In this document: positions 7,497 to 13,053 of the stretch, piece by piece
Layout: each line of letters begins with the position of its first letter
How positions within the stretch are numbered: position 1 is the first letter of the stretch
Source of the DNA: an uncultured Verrucomicrobiota bacterium
Lineage (GTDB): Bacteria > Verrucomicrobiota > Kiritimatiellia > RFP12 > UBA1067
DNA length: 13,053 nucleotides
Assembly (NCBI GenBank): GCA_945483525.1
Contig: CALYRV010000050.1
Location: 1-13,053 of the forward strand
Direction of reading: 5' to 3'
Notes under the pieces: generated by a model
Database searches by the model: none
Told to the model about the DNA's origin: nothing
Seen by the model: only the letters and a program-made list of their open reading frames with translations
Translations under genes and position numbers: made by a program

Positions 7497-8807
7497 ATGC
7501 ATAAGATCTTGATGATTCTGACAATCATGGTCATGACGTTCGCGGCGATTGCCGAAGTGAGCGCGCCAACCAGGATTGATATCGCCAGCCAGCCAGCAGG
7601 CGCCACTATTATTGTGGACGGTTCTGACCGCGGCATAACGCCAGTGACGCTTTTCGATCTGAAGCCAGGCCGTCACCACGTGAAGTTCAAGATGGCCGGA
7701 TACGAAGATCGTGATCGGTTCTATAATCTGGAGGTGAATAGTCCTCTGCAGCAGAGCGTGGTACTTGAGCCGGTGAAGGGTATTCTGCTGCTTAAGAGCG
7801 ATCCGTCGGAGTGTAATATCACGATTGATGGGCTTTCTGTCGGCACCACGCCGCGGCTGATCACGACACTTAACGTTGCGGATGTTCATCACGTCGTGCT
7901 TGAGAAGCCCGGTTTCCGTCCTTCTGCGTTTGATATTAAGTTCGACGGACGCAAGCCGCTGTTCCGGGAGGAAAAGATGCTCCTTGACGCCGGAATTCTT
8001 GAGATCTCTACCGATCCGATCGGTGCTGAGGTTATGGTCAATGGAGTTCCGCGGGGGCTTTCTCCGGTGATCGTCCGTGATGTTCCGAAGGGCATCGCCG
8101 TGGTGAAGGTCAGCAGGGATGGGTTTAAAGAGGAAACTCGAGAGGTTAGGATCGTCGCCGGCGACCGGCTTTCGTTGCCGATTCGGCTTGCGGCCCGACC
8201 TGGCACGCTGTATCTCTCGTCCGTTCCTGATGGAGCGCGCTTCTATGTTGACGACGAGTTCCGTGGCATTGCGCCTGTGATTATCAGCGACATCAATCCA
8301 GGATCCTATACCGTGCGGGCAGAAATGCGCGGATACGGAACTGATACCCGCAAGGTCGAGGTCGGTAACGGATCTTCGCCGCGTGTGGAGTTTAAGCTTT
8401 CCAACGTGATGGGACGCGTCGAGGTGGTTTCTAGTCCGGTCGGCGCGCAAGTCTATATTGACGGGCGGCTGGTTGGTTCCACCAAGTCGTCAGATCCGAA
8501 TGCCGTGAAAAGCGATCCGTTCCCGATAGAGAACGTCCTTGAGGGCGAGCATGTAATTATGCTGAAGGCGGATGGTTATTCCACCGTGGTCAAGCATCCG
8601 AAGATCGAGAACTCCAAGACCGAGCAGGTCTTTGTGAAGATGAAGAGATTCTTCAAGCCTGATGTCATACTTCATACCTCCAGCGGAGAGGTGAAGGGTC
8701 GGCTTGTTAAGAACGGACCAGACTACATCGAGGTTGAGGTCAGTCTTGGCGTGACGAGGTCGTTGCCGCGCTTGAGCGTCCGCCGTCTGGAATTCATTGA
8801 GGACTGA
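7497..8807 (+). CDS. Exported protein with five PEGA repeats
   Basis: A 436-residue protein from the ATG at 7497. This start is chosen over the upstream GTG (7458) because it gives a clean signal peptide (MHKILMILTIMVMTFAAIAE) and follows AAGGGGGAAG closely. Five PEGA repeats of beta-sandwich type follow at about 26-92, 95-165, 167-232, 236-301 and 305-382. Recurring features are a start like ISTDPIGAEVMVNG, then G-x-x-P, a PG or PKG turn, and a hydrophobic xVxxxxxGY/F. The last 50 residues (about 387-436; SSGEVKGRLVKNGPDYIEVEV) look like a small beta-barrel tail. PEGA domains are common in surface and envelope proteins; their ligand is generally unknown. The position just after secretin and FHA genes suggests an envelope scaffold or peptidoglycan-side part of the machine. 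It overlaps tlyA by one base (TGATG). Confidence 0.8.
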   Translation: MHKILMILTIMVMTFAAIAEVSAPTRIDIASQPAGATIIVDGSDRGITPVTLFDLKPGRHHVKFKMAGYEDRDRFYNLEVNSPLQQSVVLEPVKGILLLKSDPSECNITIDGLSVGTTPRLITTLNVADVHHVVLEKPGFRPSAFDIKFDGRKPLFREEKMLLDAGILEISTDPIGAEVMVNGVPRGLSPVIVRDVPKGIAVVKVSRDGFKEETREVRIVAGDRLSLPIRLAARPGTLYLSSVPDGARFYVDDEFRGIAPVIISDINPGSYTVRAEMRGYGTDTRKVEVGNGSSPRVEFKLSNVMGRVEVVSSPVGAQVYIDGRLVGSTKSSDPNAVKSDPFPIENVLEGEHVIMLKADGYSTVVKHPKIENSKTEQVFVKMKRFFKPDVILHTSSGEVKGRLVKNGPDYIEVEVSLGVTRSLPRLSVRRLEFIED

Positions 8808-9550
8808 TGGTGAAGTCCCGCCTGGACGTTTTGTTGGTCCAGAAGGGCCTCGCAGAATCGCGTACGCGTGCGCAGGCGCTCGTCATGGAAGGCAAGGTTC
8901 GTGTTGACGGTCAGGTTGAGACCAAGGCGAGCAGGCAGGTCTCTGCAGAGTCGTCGGTCGAGGTCGAGGCTCCGCCGCGTTTCGTTTCCAGGGGCGGAGA
9001 GAAACTGGAAGGAGCGTTCCAGCTTTGGGGGGAATCTTCGTTCGATGTCGCCGGCAAAACCTGTATCGACGTCGGCTCTTCGACCGGAGGCTTTACCGAT
9101 TGTCTGCTGCAGCACGGAGCGGAGTTTGTGATGGCCGTAGACGTCGGCACTAATCAGCTTGCTTATAAGCTCCGTGTCGATCCTCGTGTATGGGTCAAGG
9201 AGAACTATAACGCCAGGTACATGACCGCGGCGGATCTGCCGCGGGTTCCGGAAGTCGCGGTGACGGACGTCTCCTTCATCTCGCTCGAACTCATTCTGCC
9301 GCCGATTAATAACTTGCTGGCGTCGGGAGGAAGGATTGTTGCGCTTATCAAGCCGCAGTTTGAAGTCGGGAAAGGACGTGCGCCGGGCGGGCTCGTTCGC
9401 GATGAGAAGTTGCGCATTGAAGCGCGAGACAAGATCGTGAAGTTCGCCACCGAGGAGCTCGGTCTCGAACTGCTCGGGCTTGAGGAGTCTCCTATTCGCG
9501 GCAAGGAAATGGGGAATGTTGAGTATCTCAGTTACTGGAGGAAGCCATGA
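8807..9550 (+). CDS. tlyA: TlyA-family rRNA 2'-O-methyltransferase
   Basis: A 247-residue protein of normal TlyA length. The N-terminus is an S4 RNA-binding domain (RLDVLLVQKGLAESRTRAQA, about 5-45). An FtsJ-like SAM methyltransferase domain follows: SRGGEKLEGA (61-70), the SAM loop DVGSSTGGFTD (88-98), VTDVSFISL (152-160), IKPQFEVG (181-188) and GNVEYL (236-241). The residues expected for the 2'-O-methyltransferase K-D-K-E tetrad are in place (K66, D154, K182, E239). In characterised species TlyA methylates cytidines of 16S and/or 23S rRNA at the ribose, and its presence affects capreomycin sensitivity; some homologues are described as haemolysins, probably indirectly. Its ATG overlaps the PEGA gene stop, and its own stop overlaps deoA by four bases. 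The link to the secretion genes looks transcriptional rather than functional. Confidence 0.93.
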   Translation: MVKSRLDVLLVQKGLAESRTRAQALVMEGKVRVDGQVETKASRQVSAESSVEVEAPPRFVSRGGEKLEGAFQLWGESSFDVAGKTCIDVGSSTGGFTDCLLQHGAEFVMAVDVGTNQLAYKLRVDPRVWVKENYNARYMTAADLPRVPEVAVTDVSFISLELILPPINNLLASGGRIVALIKPQFEVGKGRAPGGLVRDEKLRIEARDKIVKFATEELGLELLGLEESPIRGKEMGNVEYLSYWRKP

Positions 9551-10884
9551 TCGCTAAATTACTGCTGGACAAGAAGCGGGAGGGACATGCACTCGGCAGT
9601 GCTGAGATTCGCGAGTTCATCGAGGGATTCACGCGTGGCACCATTCCGGATTACCAGATGTCCGCGATGGCGATGGCAATCTGCTGTAAGGGCATGACCG
9701 AACGTGAAACCGCGGACCTCACCGATGCGATGAAGAATTCTGGGCGCTGCCTCGAATGGGACCTGATCACAGCCGACAAGCATTCGACGGGCGGAGTCGG
9801 CGACAAGCTTTCGCTGATCATCCAGCCCCTGGTCGCCGCGTGTGGAGTGTCAGTTCCGTCGCTAACGGGACGCGGTCTTGGCATTACCGGCGGAACCGCA
9901 GACAAGCTCGAGACGATTCCGGGTTATAACGCCTCGCTTTCGCTCGACGATTTTCAGAGGACCGTGAAGGAGGTCGGGGTTTCGATGACGGTTCAGACCG
10001 ACGAGATCACCCCGGCGGACAAGAAGCTTTACGCGCTTCGTGACGTCACCGGCACGGTTGCCTCTATCCCTCTGATCACTGCCTCGATTCTTTCGAAGAA
10101 ACTTGCCGAAGGAGCGGGCACGCTGGTGTTCGATGTGAAGTGCGGTTCGGGCGCGTTCATGAAGACGCGTGAAGAGGCCGTTGCGCTTGCTAATTCGCTA
10201 GTGAACGGAGCTAAGGCCGCCGGACGCAAGGCGGCCGCGCTAGTGACCTCGATGGATGCTCCGCTCGGTCATGAGGTCGGCAATGTCAATGAGGTGGTCG
10301 AATCGCTCGAGTGGCTGGGGCGGGGAAGTGAAGAAGTAAGAGTGAAGAGTGAAGAGTTGCGGAGTGAAGATTCTTCTTCTGATCCGATTGAGCTCTGTAT
10401 TGAATTCGCCGCGCTGATGGTGGCGCTCGCGAAGGAACTGCCGCTGGATGAGTCGCGGCAGATGTGCCGCGAGAAGCTCAGGGATGGATCTGCGCTTGCG
10501 AAGTTCGAACAGATGGTTGCGTTTCATGGCGGCGACCTGGAGCGGTTCCGGAAGATCGCGCAGAAGCCGGTATTCAAGTTCAGGATCCAGTCGATGCGGT
10601 CCGGTTACGTCTCTGCGATTGACGCTGAGAAGGTTGGCAGGGTCGCGCTTGCGCTCGGCGCTGGACGTCTCGAGTCGAAGGATCGGATCGATCCGCTTGC
10701 GGGTGTGACGCTCGCGGTCAAGGTCGGCGATAAGGTGTCTGTCGGTTCTCCGCTCGCAACACTTATGAAGTCGAAGGATCCGGACGGACTCGAGCGTTGC
10801 GCCGCGGACCTTCTCAAGGCCTTCACGATTTCTCCTGCGCCGTCGGAGTGCGGGCCTTTGATTATCGAAAGGATTGGCTGCTAG
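9547..10884 (+). CDS. deoA: Thymidine / pyrimidine-nucleoside phosphorylase
   Basis: A 445-residue nucleoside phosphorylase family II enzyme, which splits thymidine (or uridine) with phosphate into base and (deoxy)ribose-1-phosphate for salvage. Visible motifs: KHSTGGVGDKLSL (78-90, phosphate site), TGRGLGITGGTADKLE (107-122, family signature), YALRD with R165, ITASILSKK with S180 and K184 (equivalent to E. coli R171, S186, K190), and DVKCGSGAFM (197-206). The signature residue that is His in E. coli (H85) is Ile here (I113). Residues about 260-277 form an extra Glu/Ser/Lys-rich loop encoded by an AGTGAAG repeat, making the protein slightly longer than usual; the reading frame stays open. The ATG overlaps the tlyA stop, with GGAGG just upstream. 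Whether thymidine or several pyrimidine nucleosides are used cannot be told. Confidence 0.93.
   Translation: MIAKLLLDKKREGHALGSAEIREFIEGFTRGTIPDYQMSAMAMAICCKGMTERETADLTDAMKNSGRCLEWDLITADKHSTGGVGDKLSLIIQPLVAACGVSVPSLTGRGLGITGGTADKLETIPGYNASLSLDDFQRTVKEVGVSMTVQTDEITPADKKLYALRDVTGTVASIPLITASILSKKLAEGAGTLVFDVKCGSGAFMKTREEAVALANSLVNGAKAAGRKAAALVTSMDAPLGHEVGNVNEVVESLEWLGRGSEEVRVKSEELRSEDSSSDPIELCIEFAALMVALAKELPLDESRQMCREKLRDGSALAKFEQMVAFHGGDLERFRKIAQKPVFKFRIQSMRSGYVSAIDAEKVGRVALALGAGRLESKDRIDPLAGVTLAVKVGDKVSVGSPLATLMKSKDPDGLERCAADLLKAFTISPAPSECGPLIIERIGC
10325..10369 (+). repeat. AGTGAAG heptamer repeat inserted in frame in deoA
   Basis: Heptamer units run AGTGAAG (10327), AAGTAAG (10334), AGTGAAG (10341), AGTGAAG (10348), AGTTGCGG (10355) and AGTGAAG (10363). 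Bases 10325-10364 match 12664-12703 at 38 of 40 positions (differences at 10335 and 10360). It encodes residues about 260-275 of the phosphorylase, in a loop where E. coli and Bacillus enzymes, as I recall them, have a shorter segment. Confidence 0.8.
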
Positions 10885-10974
10885 CTGCAGCTGTTGGCCG
10901 TTGGTGCTTGCTCTCGCATTGCTCTGCCGGCTGACGGGTGATGACAGAAAGCTTCAGGAAAAAAGGTTGAATTT
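10885..10974. other. Gap between deoA and the GspG-like gene
   Basis: Ninety bases without a gene. A 10-base palindrome AGCTGCAGCT (10883-10892) lies at the deoA stop. There is no GC-rich stem with a T-run, and no convincing promoter. AAAAAAGG (10959-10966) ahead of the next ATG can act as a weak ribosome-binding site. Confidence 0.35.
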
Positions 10975-11655
10975 ATGGTGGATTACAGTGCATTGAAGAA
11001 GAAGTTCCAGCCGAAGGATCCGAATAAGGCCGCGGCTACGAAGAGGTCTCACGATGCGGTCAAGAAGATCGCGCGCGAGTTCGAGCAGAAGCGTATCGCC
11101 GCGGGGCTGAGCGGCGATGGCTTCAAGAGAGGTCCGGTTTATTATCTGATGGTCGCGCTGGTGATGATCATCCTTGCAGGAAGCTTCATTGCGGTGATGA
11201 CCGGCAAGGTCTCGCTTGGTAGGAAACGAATCTCCAAGGCGGATCTTCAGGCGAGACAATCCGTCGATGCTCTTTGCGAGGCACTGGGCCGCTACAAGTT
11301 TCATTGCGGGGAGTATCCTTCTGACGCCGAGGGGCTTCAGGCGCTTGCTGCGATCACGCCGAAGAAGAAGGGATGGTTTGGTCCGTATATCAAGAAAGTT
11401 GTTCCCGATCCATGGGGTGAACCTTATCAGTACTGGACTTCGCCTGACAATCCCAATCCGGTTCTGATGTCCAAGGGCCCGGATCGTAAAATGGGGACTT
11501 CTGACGACGTGTTGCCGGTACCCTCGATGTTCGAGAAGCCGTTCCGCGATACGACTTGGACCAATCACTGGGTGCCTTACAACCTCCGCGGCATCGTGGT
11601 GGCGCCGGACGAGGCGACACGCAAGCAGATCCAGGAAATGGTGAAGCAGTACTGA
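10975..11655 (+). CDS. GspG-like pseudopilin domain on a non-prepilin membrane anchor
   Basis: A 226-residue protein. The N-terminal 54 residues are basic and soluble (many Lys/Arg), followed by one membrane helix (about 55-76). The region 88-180 is clearly a GspG-type (T2SSG) domain: ADLQARQSVDALCEAL leads into CGEYPSDAEGLQALA (111-125), then GPYIKKVVPDPWGEPYQY (136-153) and SKGPDRKMGTSDDV (166-179), the calcium-loop region in GspG. The C-terminal extension (181-226) is unusual. There is no prepilin peptidase site: no short leader ending in Gly before Phe-Thr-Leu-x-Glu, and the helix is preceded by about 54 residues. It would therefore stay anchored in the membrane instead of being processed into a pilus. 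A function alongside the upstream secretion genes is inferred; it is separated from them by tlyA and deoA. Confidence 0.75.
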   Translation: MVDYSALKKKFQPKDPNKAAATKRSHDAVKKIAREFEQKRIAAGLSGDGFKRGPVYYLMVALVMIILAGSFIAVMTGKVSLGRKRISKADLQARQSVDALCEALGRYKFHCGEYPSDAEGLQALAAITPKKKGWFGPYIKKVVPDPWGEPYQYWTSPDNPNPVLMSKGPDRKMGTSDDVLPVPSMFEKPFRDTTWTNHWVPYNLRGIVVAPDEATRKQIQEMVKQY

Positions 11656-11686
11656 ATCGCCTTTAATTTCCGCTTTCCTCCTAAGC

Positions 11687-12670
11687 ATGCAGAACTTCTT
11701 GCTAGTTGCCAACCAAGTTACGATTCTTTTCGTGCTGATCGGGGTGGGGGTTGTCTGCCGCAAGGCGAAGCTGGTGGATGAGTTCTCGGTGCGCGGAATG
11801 GTCAATGTACTGATCACGATCGTGACTCCGGCGTTGATCGTCGAGTGCTTCCAACGTCCTTTTGAAAGTTCAATGCTCGCCCAGTTCGCGATCGCTTTCG
11901 TGGTGGCGTCGGGAATGCACGCGCTGCTGATCTGGATCTCGCGTTATACCGCGAAGGGCGGTGAAGCCGAGTTGCCGGTGTTGCGGGTAGCGACTGTGTT
12001 CTCTAATGCAGGATTTATGGGAATCCCCTTGGAATACGCGATACTTGGTCCGAAGGGGGTCTTCTACGGTATCGTGTATGTGACGATGTTCAACCTTTTC
12101 ATGTGGACATGGGGGCTGGCGAAGATGAGAGGAGGTGAAGAGGTGAAGGTGAAAAGTGGAACGACAGGTACATCCGCGCTCATTCATCTTCCGCAGTTGC
12201 TTCTTGCCTACAAGCCGCTCGTCAATCCGGGGACGGTGGGATTGCTTATCGGGTTGCCGCTGTTCCTGTTTTCGATCACACTTCCGGAAGTGGTGCGCGT
12301 TCCGGTGAAGCTCATTAGCGAGCTCAACACTCCGCTTGCGATGCTGGTGATCGGATATTATCTTGCTGGCGCCGATTTCAAGGCGGTGCTGTGTTCGCGT
12401 CAGGCGCACCTCGCGACATTGATTCGGCTGGTGGTGAGCCCGCTCATGCTCGTCGCCTTTTTCTATCTGTTCCGTGGTTCGTTGGATCGCACGATGATGC
12501 TGGCGCTAACGATTGCCGCGTCCGCTCCTGTCGGTGCGATGGTGACGATGTTCGCATCGAAGTACGGACGAGACGTTGATCTTTCCGTCGGACTCGTCAG
12601 CGGGTCGACGATAATCAGTATTTTCACTATACCGCCGATAATCGCATTCGCGATGGGTATGTTGAAGTGA
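11687..12670 (+). CDS. AEC-family (auxin efflux carrier-like) permease
   Basis: A 327-residue integral membrane protein of the bacterial AEC/Mem_trans family, with about ten hydrophobic segments in two halves (about 5-145 and 178-325). Family-like features are VLITIVTPALIV (41-52), FSNAGFMGIPL (105-115), LNTPLAMLVIGYYLAGADF (213-231) and ASAPVGAMVTMFASKYG (278-294). Members move organic anions such as malate or other carboxylates; the substrate here is unknown. The loop between the halves (149-158, GGEEVKVKSG) is encoded by an AGTGAAG-type repeat, in frame. No Shine-Dalgarno sequence precedes the ATG; instead the leader is pyrimidine-rich (TCCTCCT, 11676-11682). The stop codon falls within the repeat starting at 12664. 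It starts 31 bases after the GspG-like gene, possibly in the same transcript. Confidence 0.88.
   Translation: MQNFLLVANQVTILFVLIGVGVVCRKAKLVDEFSVRGMVNVLITIVTPALIVECFQRPFESSMLAQFAIAFVVASGMHALLIWISRYTAKGGEAELPVLRVATVFSNAGFMGIPLEYAILGPKGVFYGIVYVTMFNLFMWTWGLAKMRGGEEVKVKSGTTGTSALIHLPQLLLAYKPLVNPGTVGLLIGLPLFLFSITLPEVVRVPVKLISELNTPLAMLVIGYYLAGADFKAVLCSRQAHLATLIRLVVSPLMLVAFFYLFRGSLDRTMMLALTIAASAPVGAMVTMFASKYGRDVDLSVGLVSGSTIISIFTIPPIIAFAMGMLK
12133..12160 (+). repeat. AGTGAAG-type repeat in frame in the permease loop
   Basis: Units AGGTGAAG, AGGTGAAG, GTGAAA and AGTGGA run in the same orientation as the other copies. They encode a hydrophilic stretch in the loop joining the two halves of the permease, where added residues should be tolerated. 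It is shorter and more diverged than the 10325 and 12664 copies. Confidence 0.55.
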
Positions 12671-12711
12671 AGAGGTAAGAGTGAAGAGTGAAGAGTTGTG
12701 GAGGTAGAGGT
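12664..12711 (+). repeat. AGTGAAG heptamer repeat between permease and S23-type gene
   Basis: Units are AGTGAAG (12666), AGGTAAG (12673), AGTGAAG (12680), AGTGAAG (12687) and AGTTGTGG (12694), then AGGTAGAGG before the next start. It begins in the last codons of the permease and supplies its TGA stop (12668-12670). Its 3' end (GGAGG, 12700-12704, and AGAGG, 12706-12710) serves as the ribosome-binding site of the downstream gene. Bases 12664-12703 match 10325-10364 at 38 of 40 positions. Confidence 0.8.
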
Positions 12712-12713
12712 TT

Positions 12714-13053
12714 ATGAAAGACAGTCCGTTGCTCGAGAAGTCGCGCGCATTTGCTCTGAGAGTGGTAAAGGCCTATAAGTTTCTCAAGAAGAACGGTGAG
12801 ACTGTTCTTTCGAAGCAGTTTCTTAGAAGTGGAACATCGATTGGCGCGAATATTGCAGAGGCGCAATATGCACAGAGTCGAGCGGATTTTACGACAAAGC
12901 TTTCTGTCGCGTTGAAAGAGGCTTCTGAAACTATGTATTGGATTGTTCTTTTGAAGAAGGCTGATTATCTGCCTGAGCGGGCGGCTACGCAAACGCTCGT
13001 TTCTGAGTGCGATGAATTGATTTCAATGCTGGTCTCGTCGGTTCGCAAGTCTA
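12714..13053 (+). CDS. S23/IVP-type four-helix-bundle protein, cut by the window edge
   Basis: The frame is open for 113 codons from ATG 12714 to the right edge; the family is usually about 115-130 residues, so little is missing. Features match the four-helix-bundle family first seen as ORFs in intervening sequences of 23S rRNA genes: LRSGTSIGANIAEAQYAQS (37-55), then ADFTTKLSVALKEASETMYW (57-76) and LLKKADYL. Relatives include Avd, an accessory protein of diversity-generating retroelements, but no reverse transcriptase or variable repeat is seen here. The function of stand-alone members is unknown; the bundle is thought to bind nucleic acid through a basic surface. Codons are richer in A and T than in neighbouring genes, hinting at transfer. 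The AGTGAAG repeat abuts its start and supplies its ribosome site. There is no 23S rRNA sequence nearby. Confidence 0.85.
   Translation, partial: MKDSPLLEKSRAFALRVVKAYKFLKKNGETVLSKQFLRSGTSIGANIAEAQYAQSRADFTTKLSVALKEASETMYWIVLLKKADYLPERAATQTLVSECDELISMLVSSVRKS

Noticed and set aside
7395..8450. Minus-strand open frame of about 350 codons opposite the PEGA gene
   Set aside because: The plus strand has clear PEGA repeats and a signal peptide; the antisense product has no recognisable features.
10325..10369. AGTGAAG units as a CRISPR-like array
   Set aside because: The units are 7 bases with no unique spacers, and no cas genes are present.
10684..10695. 12-base palindrome CGGATCGATCCG (and GGATCGATCC at 5950)
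   Set aside because: Both lie within coding sequence for Asp/Arg/Ile codons; GATC-rich palindromes arise easily with this codon usage.
10883..10892. Palindrome AGCTGCAGCT after deoA as terminator or operator
   Set aside because: No loop, no T-run and no nearby promoter.
12714..13053. Diversity-generating retroelement accessory protein (Avd)
   Set aside because: The fold is related, but no reverse transcriptase, template repeat or variable repeat is visible in the window.

Overview
The window is a compact, mostly plus-strand stretch with moderately high G+C, densely packed genes and frequent 1-4 base stop/start overlaps. No rRNA, tRNA, CRISPR array or insertion sequence is visible. The gene mix (secretin with GspL/GspM-like partners, a TadC-type platform protein, FHA and PEGA-repeat proteins, a pseudopilin-like protein without a prepilin leader, an S23-type four-helix-bundle protein) suggests a Gram-negative, double-membrane bacterium. 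The PVC superphylum (Verrucomicrobiota, Kiritimatiellota or Lentisphaerota) is my best guess. That placement is inference from gene content and was not checked.

Layout. (1) Positions 1-202 hold no convincing gene, then a promoter wrapped in three copies of TGTAAGAC. (2) 203-891 is a two-gene toxin-antitoxin operon: a ribbon-helix-helix antitoxin and a PIN-domain (VapC-type) toxin. (3) 892-1028 holds a perfect 8-bp inverted repeat and a TATAAT box so close to the next start that the transcript would be almost leaderless. (4) 1029-8807 is a tightly packed operon for an envelope machine: GspL-like (PilM/PilN-like) protein, GspM/PilO-like protein, GspD secretin, TadC/GspF platform protein, a membrane FHA protein, and an exported protein with five PEGA repeats. 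(5) Two housekeeping genes are joined to it by overlaps: tlyA (rRNA 2'-O-methyltransferase) and deoA (thymidine/pyrimidine-nucleoside phosphorylase). (6) A separate gene (10975) encodes a GspG-like domain on an ordinary membrane anchor, followed by an AEC-family permease (11687). (7) At the right edge an S23/IVP-type four-helix-bundle gene runs off the window.

How the genes work together: the secretin, the GspL/M-like inner-membrane pair, the TadC-like protein and the GspG-like protein form a partial type II secretion/type IV pilus-like set. The window has no assembly ATPase, no classic prepilin and no prepilin peptidase. FHA and PEGA proteins may add phospho-dependent control and an envelope scaffold.

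The least ordinary signal is a family of purine-rich repeats built on the heptamer AGTGAAG, all in one orientation. One copy lies in the loop of deoA and a related one in the loop of the permease, both in frame. One precedes the S23-type gene and a diverged one precedes gspD; in those two it carries the stop codon of the upstream gene and the ribosome-binding site of the downstream gene. The best pair (10325-10364 and 12664-12703) matches at 38 of 40 positions. This may be a small mobile or spreading repeat, possibly tied to the S23-type protein beside it.
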